Positions 17,716-28,491 of a stretch of 64,000 bases of DNA are shown in pieces. This DNA is from Pseudomonas sp. W4I3 (GTDB lineage Bacteria > Pseudomonadota > Gammaproteobacteria > Pseudomonadales > Pseudomonadaceae): assembly GCF_030816195.1 (NCBI RefSeq), contig NZ_JAUSXS010000001.1:4549501-4613500 (forward strand). The letters run 5' to 3'. Numbering within the stretch: position 1 is the first letter of the stretch; each line of letters starts with the position of its first letter. The notes beneath the pieces were generated by a model that was not told the origin of the DNA, ran no database searches, and worked only from the letters and a program-made list of their open reading frames with translations. The position numbers were made by a program, and so were the translations under genes.

Positions 17716-18828
17716 TCAACGCTCCAGCAGAATCCGCAGCATGCGACGCAACGGCTCGGCCGCGCCCCACAGCAGTTGGTCGCCAACGGTGAACGCACCG
17801 AGGAACTGGCTGCCCATGTTCAGCTTGCGCAGACGGCCCACAGGTACATTCAGGGTGCCAGTGACCTTGGTCGGGCTCAGCTCCTGCATGCTGATATCAC
17901 GGTTGTTCGGCACCAGCTTGACCCACGGGTTGTGCTGGCTGATCAGCCCTTCGATATCGGCGATCGGCACGTCCTTGTTCAGCTTGATGGTCAACGCCTG
18001 GCTGTGGCAGCGCATGGCGCCGATACGTACGCAGATGCCGTCCACCGGGATCGGGTTCTTGAAGCGACCGAGGATCTTGTTGGTCTCGGCCTGGGCCTTC
18101 CACTCTTCGCGGCTCTGGCCGTTCGGCAGTTCCTTGTCGATCCAGGGAATGAGGCTACCGGCCAGTGGCACGCCGAAGTTTTCGGTCGGGTACGCATCGC
18201 TGCGCATGGCTTCGGCCACGCGGCGGTCGATATCGAGGATCGCGCTGGCCGGATCGGCCAGTTGATCGGCAACCGCGGCGTGAGTCGCGCCCATCTGCTT
18301 GATCAGCTCGCGCATGTTCTGCGCACCGGCGCCGGAAGCAGCCTGATACGTCATGGCGCTCATCCACTCGACCAGGCCGGCCTCGAACAGGCCGCCCAGG
18401 CCCATCAGCATCAGGCTGACGGTGCAATTGCCACCGACGTAGTTCTTGGTGCCGGCATCCAGTTGCTGGTCGATGACCTTGCGGTTGACCGGGTCGAGGA
18501 TGATCACGGCATCGTCCTGCATGCGCAGGCTCGACGCGGCGTCGATCCAGTAGCCCTGCCAGCCGGCTTCGCGCAGCTTGGGGAAGACTTCGCTGGTGTA
18601 GTCGCCACCCTGGCAGGTCAGAATCACATCGAGGGTCTTCAACTCTTCAATGCTGTAGGCGTCCTTGAGCGGAGCAATGTCCTTGCCCACGGACGGACCT
18701 TGGCCACCTACGTTCGAAGTGGTGAAAAACACCGGCTCAATAAGATCGAAATCCTGCTCTTCCAGCATCCGCTGCATGAGCACGGAACCGACCATACCGC
18801 GCCAACCGATCAGACCTACACGTTTCAT
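17716..18828 (-). CDS. asd: Aspartate-semialdehyde dehydrogenase
   Basis: 370 residues, typical of the gram-negative Asd. It reduces aspartyl phosphate to aspartate semialdehyde for lysine, threonine and methionine synthesis. The NADP loop VGLIGWRGMVGSVLMQRM is at the N terminus, the catalytic cysteine in YVGGNCTVSLMLMGL near residue 135, and the active-site histidine and arginine lie in the RIGAMRCHSQAL segment near 270. It is 64 bases downstream of leuB with a terminator between, and a terminator closes it, so it may be its own unit. Confidence 0.98.
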   Translation of the reverse strand: MKRVGLIGWRGMVGSVLMQRMLEEQDFDLIEPVFFTTSNVGGQGPSVGKDIAPLKDAYSIEELKTLDVILTCQGGDYTSEVFPKLREAGWQGYWIDAASSLRMQDDAVIILDPVNRKVIDQQLDAGTKNYVGGNCTVSLMLMGLGGLFEAGLVEWMSAMTYQAASGAGAQNMRELIKQMGATHAAVADQLADPASAILDIDRRVAEAMRSDAYPTENFGVPLAGSLIPWIDKELPNGQSREEWKAQAETNKILGRFKNPIPVDGICVRIGAMRCHSQALTIKLNKDVPIADIEGLISQHNPWVKLVPNNRDISMQELSPTKVTGTLNVPVGRLRKLNMGSQFLGAFTVGDQLLWGAAEPLRRMLRILLER

Positions 18829-18845
18829 CGCAACTACACCTTGTT

Positions 18846-18886
18846 AAAAAGTGGGCCGCCTTGCAGCGACAACTGCAAGCGGGCCC
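18846..18886 (-). terminator. Terminator of leuB
   Basis: On the minus strand, the imperfect stem GGGCCCGCTTGCAG/CTGCAAGGCGGCCC is followed by ACTTTTT. It begins a few bases after the leuB stop. Confidence 0.7.
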
Positions 18887-18892
18887 GAGAGA

Positions 18893-19975
<1,083 letters not shown>

Positions 19976-20028
19976 GCGTTCCTCATTTCATCAAGCGACC
20001 TGCCCATGGGCAGGTCGGGAAAAATCGA

Positions 20029-20793
20029 TCAGCGTTCGGCCCACACCACCAGCACGTCGGTACTGAAGGTGCCGTCGGCTTGAATTTCGTAATAATCGCG
20101 CACTTCCTGACCCATCGCCTGTTGCAGTTCAAGGATCGCCGCGCGCAAGGCCAGCGGCGTGCGCATGCGCTCGACCCACGAGGTGTATTCCAGGCGCAGG
20201 CGCTGGCGGCTGCTGTTGCGTACATGCAAGCCGGCTTCGCTGAGCTGACGCATCCACTCGGCGGCAGAATAGTCGCGCACATGGCTGGTGTCGCGCAGTA
20301 CTTCAACCGTTTGCAGGTAAGTGTCCAGCAACGGGCTGCCCGGGGACAACACATCCACGAAGGCCGCCACGCCACCGGGTTTCAGTACTCGACGCACTTC
20401 ACGCAAAGCCAGGCCGAGGTCGCTCCAGTGGTGGGCCGAGTAGCGGCTGAAGACGAAGTCGAATTCGCCATCGGCAAACGGCAGGCGTTCGGCGGCGCCG
20501 TTAACGGTGCTGATATTGGTGAAGCCGCGATCCTGCGCAGCGGCGGCGACCACATCGAGCATCTGCTGGGACAGGTCGTAGGCGACCACGTCCTTGACCA
20601 GTGGCGCCACGTGGAAACTCACATGACCGGCACCGCAACCCAGGTCCAGCAGTCGCGCCGCACCCTGCCCGGCCAGTTCGGCCTGCAGCAGCGCGAATTC
20701 GGTGCCCTGGGCGTGTACGGCGCTGCTCAGGTAGGCCGAGGCTTGCTCGCCGAATTGTTTTTGCACAACTTGGGTGTGGGCGGTGCTGGTCAT
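20029..20793 (-). CDS. Class I SAM-dependent methyltransferase (UbiE-like fold)
   Basis: 254 residues from MTSTAHTQVVQKQFGEQ; the longer frame upstream is REPIN sequence. SAM-binding motif I is LLDLGCGAGHVSFHVAP near residues 48-64; motif II/III segments include GAAERLPFADGEFDFVFSRY and EVRRVLKPGGVAAFVDV. A methyltransferase of this type lies between leuD and leuB in many pseudomonads. The substrate is unknown, and nothing in the sequence ties it to leucine synthesis beyond its position. Confidence 0.9.
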   Translation of the reverse strand: MTSTAHTQVVQKQFGEQASAYLSSAVHAQGTEFALLQAELAGQGAARLLDLGCGAGHVSFHVAPLVKDVVAYDLSQQMLDVVAAAAQDRGFTNISTVNGAAERLPFADGEFDFVFSRYSAHHWSDLGLALREVRRVLKPGGVAAFVDVLSPGSPLLDTYLQTVEVLRDTSHVRDYSAAEWMRQLSEAGLHVRNSSRQRLRLEYTSWVERMRTPLALRAAILELQQAMGQEVRDYYEIQADGTFSTDVLVVWAER

Positions 20794-20827
20794 GGGGGCT
20801 TTCCTTGGGTTCTGTGTTGTTAACACT

Positions 20828-20901
20828 GGCCTTATCGGGGGCAAGCCCCCTCCCACACTTGGAATGCGTACACCTGTGGGAGGTGGCTTGCCCCGATGGA
20901 G
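20828..20901. repeat. REPIN between leuD and the methyltransferase gene
   Basis: Arms GGCCTTATCGGGGGCAAG and CTTGCCCCGATGGAGG flank the two GTGGGAGG heads. It is slightly degenerate on its right side. Confidence 0.75.
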
Positions 20902-20916
20902 GTGGTCTTGCCTACA

Positions 20917-21558
20917 TCAATCGCGAAACAACCAAGGCTGGCTGGCCCGATGCTTGGCTTCAAACGCCGCAATCGCGTCACCGTCCTGCAAGGTCAGGCC
21001 AATATCGTCCAGGCCGTTGATCAAACAGTGCTTGCGAAAGGCGTCGACTTCGAAGTGATACACCTTGCCATCCGGACGGGTCACGGTTTGCGCAGCGAGG
21101 TCGACGGTCAACTGGTAGCCCTCTTGCGCTTCCACTTGCTTGAACAACTCGTCGACTTCTTCGTCGGTCAGGATGATCGGCAACAGGCCATTCTTGAAGC
21201 TGTTGTTGAAGAAGATGTCGGCATAGCTCGGCGCGATGATGCTGCGAAAGCCATATTCTTCCAGGGCCCACGGCGCGTGTTCACGGCTGGAGCCGCAGCC
21301 GAAGTTTTCCCGCGCCAGCAACACGCTGGCGCCCTGGTAACGCTCGGCGTTGAGCACGAAGTCCTTGTTCAGCGGGCGCTTGGAGTTGTCCTGGTAGGCG
21401 TAGCCCACATCCAGGTAGCGCCACTCGTCGAACAGGTTGGGGCCGAAACCGGTGCGCTTGATCGACTTCAAGAACTGCTTGGGGATGATCTGGTCGGTGT
21501 CGACGTTGGCACGGTCCAACGGCGCGACAAGACCTGTGTGTTGGGTAAAAGCTCTCAT
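20917..21558 (-). CDS. leuD: 3-isopropylmalate dehydratase small subunit
   Basis: 213 residues. It forms isopropylmalate isomerase with LeuC, interconverting 2- and 3-isopropylmalate. It begins MRAFTQHTGLVAPLDRANVDTD and carries the swivelling-domain signature NFGCGSSREHAPWAL near residue 85. Only 11 bases separate it from leuC, so the two are co-translated. Confidence 0.98.
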   Translation of the reverse strand: MRAFTQHTGLVAPLDRANVDTDQIIPKQFLKSIKRTGFGPNLFDEWRYLDVGYAYQDNSKRPLNKDFVLNAERYQGASVLLARENFGCGSSREHAPWALEEYGFRSIIAPSYADIFFNNSFKNGLLPIILTDEEVDELFKQVEAQEGYQLTVDLAAQTVTRPDGKVYHFEVDAFRKHCLINGLDDIGLTLQDGDAIAAFEAKHRASQPWLFRD

Positions 21559-21569
21559 CGGGTTTTCCT

Positions 21570-22988
21570 TTAGATCAATTCGCGAACGTCGATGAAACGA
21601 CCGTTGACGGCAGCAGCGGCAGCCATGGCCGGGCTGACCAGGTGGGTACGGCCACCGGCGCCCTGGCGCCCTTCGAAGTTACGGTTGGAGGTCGAGGCGC
21701 AATGCTCGCCGGACTCCAAACGGTCCGGGTTCATCGCCAGGCACATCGAGCAGCCCGGCTCACGCCATTCGAAACCGGCTTCGAGGAAGATCTTGTCCAG
21801 GCCCTCGGCTTCGGCCTGGGCTTTGACCAGGCCGGAACCTGGCACCACGATGGCCTGCTTGATGGTCGAGGCGACCTTGCGGCCCTTGGCGATCACGGCG
21901 GCGGCGCGCAGGTCTTCGATCCGCGAGTTGGTGCAGGAGCCGATGAACACGCGATCCAACTGAATGTCGGTAATCGCCTGGTTGGCCTTCAAGCCCATGT
22001 ACTTGAGGGCACGCTCGATGGAACCGCGCTTGACCAGGTCGGCTTCCTGCGCCGGGTCCGGCACGTTCTGGTCGACGGCCAGCACCATTTCCGGGGACGT
22101 GCCCCAGCTGACTTGCGGCTTGATCTGGGTCGCGTCGAGCTCGACCACGGTGTCGAACACCGCATCGGCGTCGGATACCAGGTCTTTCCAGGCTTGTACC
22201 GCGGCGTCCCAATCGGCGCCTTGCGGAGCGAATGGGCGACCCTTGACGTATTCAACGGTTTTTTCGTCCGCCGCCACCATGCCCACGCGGGCACCGGCTT
22301 CGATGGACATGTTGCAGATGGTCATGCGGCCTTCGATGGAAAGGTCGCGAATCGCGCTGCCGGCGAACTCGATGGCATGCCCGTTACCGCCGGCGGTGCC
22401 GATCTTGCCGATGACCGCGAGCACGATGTCCTTGGCGGTCACACCGAACGGCAACTGGCCTTCGACGCGCACCAGCATGTTTTTCATTTTCTTGGCCACC
22501 AGGCACTGGGTGGCGAACACATGCTCCACCTCGGAGGTGCCGATGCCATGGGCCAGGGCACCGAAGGCACCGTGGGTGGAGGTGTGGGAGTCGCCGCAGA
22601 CCACGGTCATGCCTGGCAAGGTCGCGCCCTGCTCCGGGCCGATCACGTGGACGATGCCTTGACGCACGTCATTCATCTTGAATTCGGTGATGCCATATTC
22701 GTCGCAGTAGTCGTCGAGGGTCTGCACCTGAAGGCGCGACACGGTGTCGGCGATGGCATCGATCCCGCCTTTACGCTCCGGGGTGGTCGGCACGTTGTGG
22801 TCCGGTGTGGCGATGATCGAGTCGACGCGCCATGGCTTGCGCCCGGCCAGCCGCAGGCCTTCGAACGCTTGGGGCGAGGTCACTTCATGGATGATGTGAC
22901 GGTCGATATAGATCAGCGACGACCCATCATCGCGCCGTTTCACTTCATGGGAATCCCAAAGCTTGTCGTAAAGCGTTTTGCCGGCCAT
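21570..22988 (-). CDS. leuC: 3-isopropylmalate dehydratase large subunit
   Basis: 472 residues from MAGKTLYDKLWDSHEV; an in-frame extension to 23033 is not conserved-looking. This is an aconitase-family [4Fe-4S] enzyme: ligand cysteines lie in FIGSCTNSRIEDL near 346 and PGCSMCLAMN near 407. VCGDSHTSTHGAFGALA is the substrate-site signature. It heads the leucine operon and is divergent from a LysR-type gene, its presumed regulator. Confidence 0.98.
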   Translation of the reverse strand: MAGKTLYDKLWDSHEVKRRDDGSSLIYIDRHIIHEVTSPQAFEGLRLAGRKPWRVDSIIATPDHNVPTTPERKGGIDAIADTVSRLQVQTLDDYCDEYGITEFKMNDVRQGIVHVIGPEQGATLPGMTVVCGDSHTSTHGAFGALAHGIGTSEVEHVFATQCLVAKKMKNMLVRVEGQLPFGVTAKDIVLAVIGKIGTAGGNGHAIEFAGSAIRDLSIEGRMTICNMSIEAGARVGMVAADEKTVEYVKGRPFAPQGADWDAAVQAWKDLVSDADAVFDTVVELDATQIKPQVSWGTSPEMVLAVDQNVPDPAQEADLVKRGSIERALKYMGLKANQAITDIQLDRVFIGSCTNSRIEDLRAAAVIAKGRKVASTIKQAIVVPGSGLVKAQAEAEGLDKIFLEAGFEWREPGCSMCLAMNPDRLESGEHCASTSNRNFEGRQGAGGRTHLVSPAMAAAAAVNGRFIDVRELI

Positions 22989-23128
22989 CAGTCGGTCCTC
23001 ATCAGCGGTGTTTCTTTGTGCCGGGCTTTTCAATAACCCTTTGGCTTGTGAGGCTGATGGTATGGCGCTACATTAAATAACTCAAATTCATATTTTTTAT
23101 GCTTTGGATTACCAACTGGAATAGCACC

Positions 23129-24019
23129 ATGGACCTGGCCAACCTCAACGCCTTTATCGCTATCGCCGAGACCGGCAGCTTCTCCGGTGCCGGTGAACGC
23201 CTGCACCTGACTCAGCCGGCCATCAGCAAACGCATTGCCGGTCTGGAGCAACAACTGAAGGTGCGGTTGTTCGACCGCCTGGGCCGTGAAGTGGGTTTGA
23301 CCGAAGCCGGGCGTGCTCTGCTGCCGCGGGCCTATCAGATCCTGAACGTGCTGGATGACACTCGTCGCGCCCTGACCAACCTGACGGGAGAAGTCAGTGG
23401 GCGCCTCACGCTGGCGACCAGTCACCACATCGGCCTGCACCGCCTGCCGCCGATCCTGCGCACCTTCACCCGGCAATACCCGAACGTGGCGCTGGATATC
23501 CAGTTCCTCGATTCGGAAGTGGCCTACGAAGAAATCCTCCACGGCCGCGCCGAAGTCGCGGTGATCACCCTGGCGCCGGAACCGCACAACCTGGTGCGCG
23601 CGACGCCGGTGTGGGACGACCCGCTGGATTTCGTGGTGGCCCCCGAACACAGCCTGATCAGCAACGGCACCGTCAACCTGGCCGATATCGCCGGGCACCC
23701 TGCGGTGTTTCCCGGCGGCAACACCTTTACCCACCATATTGTCAGCCGCCTGTTCGAAGCCCAGGGACTGACGCCGAACATCGCCATGAGCACCAACTAC
23801 CTGGAAACGATCAAGATGATGGTGTCCATCGGCCTGGCCTGGAGTGTGTTGCCGCGCACCATGCTCGATGATCAGGTGGCGAGTATCGCTTTGCCGGGCA
23901 TACAGCTCAGTCGCCAGCTAGGCTATATCGTGCACACCGAAAGGACGCTGTCGAACGCTGCGCGGGCTTTCATGAGCCTGTTGGATGCACAGGTCGATCT
24001 GCCAGGGATACCGGCATGA
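23129..24019 (+). CDS. LysR-type regulator divergent from leuC
   Basis: 296 residues from MDLANLNAFIAIAETGSFSG. The helix-turn-helix is LHLTQPAISKRIAGLEQQL at residues 27-45, followed by the usual effector-binding domain (SGRLTLATSHHIGL onward). The start codon lies 140 bases from the leuC start, and the intergenic stretch is unusually AT-rich (TTAAATAACTCAAATTC), as expected for a LysR-controlled divergent promoter. By position it probably activates leuCDB in response to a leucine-pathway intermediate; this is inference. Confidence 0.9.
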   Translation: MDLANLNAFIAIAETGSFSGAGERLHLTQPAISKRIAGLEQQLKVRLFDRLGREVGLTEAGRALLPRAYQILNVLDDTRRALTNLTGEVSGRLTLATSHHIGLHRLPPILRTFTRQYPNVALDIQFLDSEVAYEEILHGRAEVAVITLAPEPHNLVRATPVWDDPLDFVVAPEHSLISNGTVNLADIAGHPAVFPGGNTFTHHIVSRLFEAQGLTPNIAMSTNYLETIKMMVSIGLAWSVLPRTMLDDQVASIALPGIQLSRQLGYIVHTERTLSNAARAFMSLLDAQVDLPGIPA

Positions 24020-24084
24020 CACCGTGCGGCCTCGGGTTTTGACCAAACCGCGCTGTCTTCCATCGAGCCAAGGCCCTTTGAACA

Positions 24085-27000
24085 ATGCGCACCCCCGTTG
24101 ATTCCGTGCCACCGCTGCCCCGCATACACGCCCTGGACCCTCAAGAGGCGGAACAACGCTGGGACAGCGCCCCGCAACTGCTGTCGGCGCTCAATGCCGC
24201 ACGGCTGGGCGCGTGGTGCTGGGAAATCGACACGGGGAAAATCAGCTGGTCGCGCGGCACTCAGGCATTGTTTGGCTACGATCCTCGCCAGCCACTGCCC
24301 AACGACCTCAATTACCTCGACCTGCTGGCGCCGCAAGACCGCGCCCGCGTGGTGCGGGCGTTTCATGCGGTGCTGGCTGGCGAGCCGGTCGAACAGGCCA
24401 TGCATCACCGCATTCAATGGCCCGATGGCAGCCTGCACTGGCTGGAAATCAATGGCAGCCTGGTGCCGGACAAAAACGGCCGACGCCGCATGATCGGGGT
24501 GATCCGCGAAATCACCCACCAGCGCGAGCGGGAACACGCCCTCAGCCATTCTGAAAAGCGCTTCGCCACGCTCTTCCACCTGTGCCCGAACATGGTGCTG
24601 CTGACGCGCCAGGCCGACGGCCTGATCAGCGAAGCCAACCACCACTTCGAAATGCTGTTCGGCTGGCCGGTGAATGAAGCCATCGGCCGCACCACCTTGG
24701 AGCTGGGCCTGTGGCGGCACCCGGAACAGCGCGCCCACCTGGTCAAGGCCACCCAGCGCAAAGGTGAATCCATCACCATGGAAGTGCAGTTCTGCGCCAG
24801 CAACGGCCAGATCCACGACGGTACGCTCAGTGCGCAAAAGGTCGAACTGGACGGCGAGGCCTACCTGATCAGTACGTTCCTCGATACCACCGAGCGCAAA
24901 AATGCCGAGCAAGCGCTCAAGGACAGCCAGGAGCGCCTGGACCTGGCGCTGGACTCGGCCCAACTGGGCACCTGGGATTGGCACATCCCCAGCGGCATGC
25001 TCTACGGTTCGGCCCGTGCCGCCCAACTCCACGGCCTGCCGTGTGAACCGTTCCACGAATCCTTCGACGCGTTTTTTGAAGGCATGTCCGATAAGGACCG
25101 CGAGGGCATGCGCCATGCCTACCGCACCCTGCGCGAAGGCCCCGACGGTAATTATCAGTTGACCTATCGCGTGCTGCTGGAGGACGGCAGCCCGCGCTAC
25201 CTGGAAAGCCGCGCACGCTTGTATCGAGATGAGTCCGGCAAGCCCCTGCGCATGGCCGGCACCCTGCTCGATATCACCGACCAGGTGGAGCGCGAGCAAC
25301 GCCTGAGCGCGTCCGAAGAGAAATTCGCCAGCCTGTTCCAGGCCAGCCCCGACCCTATCTGCGTCACGCGCCTGGACAGCGGCGCGTTTATCGAGATCAA
25401 TCCGGCGTTCACCCAGACGTTTGGCTGGACAGCCGCTGAAGTGATCGACAAAAGCGTCGAGCAGATCGGCTTGTGGGATGAGTCAAGCAAGCGCCTGCAA
25501 CGCATCGAGCAGGTGATTCGCGAACAGTCGTTGAACAATGTGGCCATCGTGGTGCATGCCAAGAACGGCCAGAGCCTGACCTGCGTGATTTCCAGCCGTT
25601 TGATCAAGGTCAACGAGCAGCCGTGCATCGTCACCACCCTGCGCGATATCACCCAGCAGCAGCGCTCGGAAGCGGCGCTCAAGGCCAGCGAAGAGAAGTT
25701 CGCCAAAGCCTTCCATTCCAGTCCCGATGCCATTTCGATCACCGAGCGCGATACGGGACGGTATGTGGAGGTCAATGATGGGTTTTGCCGTCTGACCGGC
25801 TACCGCGCCGAAGAAGCCATCGGCCTTACCCTGTACCAGATTGGCATCTGGGCCGATGAAAACCAGCGCACCGCGCTCTTGGCTGAACTACAGATCAAGG
25901 GGCGCATCCATCACCTGGAAATGCTTTGGCACAACAAGCTGGGCGAGGTGCTGGCGGTAGAGGTGTCGGTCGAACCGATTACCTTGAATGAAACGCCGTG
26001 CCTGCTACTGACCGCCCGTGACGTAAGCCTGTTGAAAAATGCCCAGGCACAGATCCGCCACCTGGCCTATCACGACCCGCTGACCAACCTGCCCAACCGA
26101 GCGCTGCTGATGGACCGCCTGAGCCAGCAGATCGCCCTGCTCAAGCGCCACAACCTGCGCGGGGCCTTGTTGTTTCTGGACCTCGACCACTTCAAACATA
26201 TCAACGACTCCCTCGGTCACCCGGTGGGCGACACCGTACTGAAAATCGTCACCGCACGCCTGGAAGCCAGTGTGCGCATGGAAGACACGGTGGCGCGCCT
26301 GGGCGGGGATGAGTTCGTGGTATTGCTCAGCGGCCTGGATGGCTCACGCACGCAAGTCAGCAGCCAGGTGCAGGAGTTGGCCGATACCTTGCGCGAACTG
26401 CTTTCCGAGCCGATGTTCCTCGATGGCCATCGCTTGCAGGTGACGCCGAGCATCGGCGTGGCGCTGATACCCGACCATGGCACCACGCCCGCCGATTTGC
26501 TCAAGCGCGCCGACATCGCCCTGTACCGCGCCAAGGACTCCGGGCGCAACACCATCCAAATGTTCCACAACAGCATGCAGAAAACCGCCAGCGAGCGCCT
26601 GCGCATGGAAACCGATCTGCGCCTGGCCTTGTCACGCGGCGAATTCAGCGTGCACTACCAACCTCAGGTGGATGCGCGCGGCAATACGATTGTCGGCGCC
26701 GAGGCCCTGGTGCGCTGGCAGCACCCTCAGCTGGGCGCGCAGTCACCGGCGGAATTTATCAAGGTGCTGGAGGACAGCGGCTTGATTCTGGAGGTGGGCA
26801 CCTGGATCCTCGATGAAGCCTGCGGCGCATTTGCGCAGTTGATTGCCGAGGGCCTGGTGGACCCGCTCAATTTCAGCCTCTGCGTAAATATCAGCCCCCG
26901 GCAGTTTCGCCAGAACGACTTTGTGGAACGGGTCGAACGCAGTCTCGCCCAGCACCAACTGCCCTACAGTTTGCTCAAGCTGGAAATCACGGAAGGCATC

Positions 27001-27363
27001 GTGATCCAGAACCTGGATGACACCGTAATGAAGATGCGGCGCCTGAAAAAACTCGGTGTGAGCTTTGCGATGGATGACTTTGGCACCGGTTATTCGTCCC
27101 TGACCTACCTCAAGCGCTTGCCGGTGGATGCGCTGAAAATCGACCAGTCGTTTGTGCGCGACGCGACTCACGATCCCAATGACGCCGAAATCATCCGCGC
27201 TATTGTCGCCATGGCTCGCAGTCTTAATCTGGAAGTGATTGCCGAAGGCGTCGAAACCATAGAACAGCTGGCGTTCCTGCAGAAGCTCGGTTGCCATTTG
27301 TATCAAGGGTATTTGCATAGCCGGCCATTGCCGATAGAGGGGTTCAGGCAGTTACTGGAATAG
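24085..27363 (+). CDS. Cyclic-di-GMP signalling protein with five PAS domains, GGDEF and EAL
   Basis: 1,092 residues with no signal peptide or membrane segment, so probably cytosolic. Five PAS repeats occupy roughly residues 35-655; successive copies begin near LLSALNAARLGAW, RFATLFHLCPN, RLDLALDSAQLG, KFASLFQASPDP and KFAKAFHSSPDA. The GGDEF domain (about 660-830) has an intact ARLGGDEF active site and an RMED inhibitory I-site five residues before it. The EAL domain (about 850-1085) has GAEALVRWQHP, DDFGTGYSSL and a normal C-terminal LHSRPLP. Both cyclase and phosphodiesterase motifs are intact, so the net activity is unclear and may be set by PAS inputs. It lies 65 bases after the LysR gene and is probably independent. 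Confidence 0.95.
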   Translation: MRTPVDSVPPLPRIHALDPQEAEQRWDSAPQLLSALNAARLGAWCWEIDTGKISWSRGTQALFGYDPRQPLPNDLNYLDLLAPQDRARVVRAFHAVLAGEPVEQAMHHRIQWPDGSLHWLEINGSLVPDKNGRRRMIGVIREITHQREREHALSHSEKRFATLFHLCPNMVLLTRQADGLISEANHHFEMLFGWPVNEAIGRTTLELGLWRHPEQRAHLVKATQRKGESITMEVQFCASNGQIHDGTLSAQKVELDGEAYLISTFLDTTERKNAEQALKDSQERLDLALDSAQLGTWDWHIPSGMLYGSARAAQLHGLPCEPFHESFDAFFEGMSDKDREGMRHAYRTLREGPDGNYQLTYRVLLEDGSPRYLESRARLYRDESGKPLRMAGTLLDITDQVEREQRLSASEEKFASLFQASPDPICVTRLDSGAFIEINPAFTQTFGWTAAEVIDKSVEQIGLWDESSKRLQRIEQVIREQSLNNVAIVVHAKNGQSLTCVISSRLIKVNEQPCIVTTLRDITQQQRSEAALKASEEKFAKAFHSSPDAISITERDTGRYVEVNDGFCRLTGYRAEEAIGLTLYQIGIWADENQRTALLAELQIKGRIHHLEMLWHNKLGEVLAVEVSVEPITLNETPCLLLTARDVSLLKNAQAQIRHLAYHDPLTNLPNRALLMDRLSQQIALLKRHNLRGALLFLDLDHFKHINDSLGHPVGDTVLKIVTARLEASVRMEDTVARLGGDEFVVLLSGLDGSRTQVSSQVQELADTLRELLSEPMFLDGHRLQVTPSIGVALIPDHGTTPADLLKRADIALYRAKDSGRNTIQMFHNSMQKTASERLRMETDLRLALSRGEFSVHYQPQVDARGNTIVGAEALVRWQHPQLGAQSPAEFIKVLEDSGLILEVGTWILDEACGAFAQLIAEGLVDPLNFSLCVNISPRQFRQNDFVERVERSLAQHQLPYSLLKLEITEGIVIQNLDDTVMKMRRLKKLGVSFAMDDFGTGYSSLTYLKRLPVDALKIDQSFVRDATHDPNDAEIIRAIVAMARSLNLEVIAEGVETIEQLAFLQKLGCHLYQGYLHSRPLPIEGFRQLLE

Positions 27364-27414
27364 AGAGCAAAAACAAAATGCAGCCTGGGTTATCCCTGCC
27401 CAGGTGCAACAAGG

Positions 27415-28383
27415 TCAAATCAATGCAACGGCGTGACCATGCGTGGGGACTCGCCCCTGTTTCCCCCATAACTCCTCGCGGCCATTGATGACCGCCACCG
27501 AATGCCCGGTCCGGTTGCACATACCTATCTGCCCTCGGGCGAGGTCACGCACCGGCACTCTTTTCATGTGGCCTCTGAGCCCGAGGCGCAGAAAGCCCTC
27601 TCCAGGCCCTGTCTCATCTTCGCCGTCGTTGAGGCTGCGAATCGCCGCGTGGTAACTCCGACCGGCCGTACGATCGTTGTTTTCCATCTGCGCACGCTTG
27701 GCGCTGACGGCGAACAGAAACTGCGCATCCTTGAGCATGCCGTTGTCGGGCCCGCTGAACCTGGCGCCCCGAGCGCCCTCCGCCAACTCGCGGTCGGTGA
27801 GCGTGAGCCGATAGCCATCACGCATGATCACGTGATAACCGTCGTTCATCCTCGCCACCTCCTTGAAAATGTCCGTGGGGCTTTGGCCGAATCGATACAT
27901 CGCAGCCTTGATAGCCGACACCGTCACGCAGTTACCATCCGAGCCCTGGCGAAAGCCACTCCAGATATTGTCGGGCTTCGAGCCGTTGCGCTTTTCCGAC
28001 AAACCAGGAATGCCCGCTGCGGCATCAGGTTTCGGTAACACCGGTTGAGGTGCTACCTGCGGGACAACGGGAGAGGGAGCCGGAGCCGGAGCCGGAGCAG
28101 CGTCCGGGATACTCCTGTGCTTGTGATTAGCTATCAGCGCGAGCAACTGAGTAAGGAACGAAGTGAGTAAAGCCACGATTGCATGGGTTGCTTGCGCATC
28201 ATCGCCGAGGCCTGTCGAACTTTTCGGAATATCCCGGTACGCTATAACTGGCGCATGCCTGACTGGCTCGCGACTGGCAGTTGGGTCAATAGCGTGTTCA
28301 TTACTGGCACGGAGCGGATCGATTGATATTGACTGCCTGACATCAGTAATCCGTGCAACATTATCAATTGAAAAAAGTGACAT
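27415..28383 (-). CDS. Putative type III-secreted effector with a Cys/His domain
   Basis: 322 residues from the ATG preceded by GGAG (MSLFSIDNVARIT); I do not recognise the family. The first 90 residues are low-complexity with several serines and end in a hydrophobic stretch near 66-85 (HAIVALLTSFLTQLLALIA). Residues 92-122 are a Pro/Ala linker (APAPAPAPSPVVP). The C-terminal 180 residues are folded-looking, with GSDGNCVTVSAIKAAM (Cys152) and RTGHSVAVING (His294, Asn300), an order and spacing compatible with a papain-like cysteine peptidase or transferase. It is second in a two-gene unit behind a hrp-box promoter. Function and secretion are inferences; no chaperone gene is visible. Confidence 0.6.
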   Translation of the reverse strand: MSLFSIDNVARITDVRQSISIDPLRASNEHAIDPTASREPVRHAPVIAYRDIPKSSTGLGDDAQATHAIVALLTSFLTQLLALIANHKHRSIPDAAPAPAPAPSPVVPQVAPQPVLPKPDAAAGIPGLSEKRNGSKPDNIWSGFRQGSDGNCVTVSAIKAAMYRFGQSPTDIFKEVARMNDGYHVIMRDGYRLTLTDRELAEGARGARFSGPDNGMLKDAQFLFAVSAKRAQMENNDRTAGRSYHAAIRSLNDGEDETGPGEGFLRLGLRGHMKRVPVRDLARGQIGMCNRTGHSVAVINGREELWGKQGRVPTHGHAVALI

Positions 28384-28491
28384 AGACTTCTCCATACGCC
28401 GGCATTTCCCGAAACACACGTTCGAAAAATACCTTTATTTATAAAAACAAAAAACAACGGCTATTTTTAAAAGTTGGAACTTGACCGGTTA

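Noticed and set aside
20029..20793. Assigning the methyltransferase a role in leucine synthesis or naming it ubiE
   Set aside because: Only position supports a leucine link, and the protein lacks specific UbiE signatures beyond the general SAM-binding fold.
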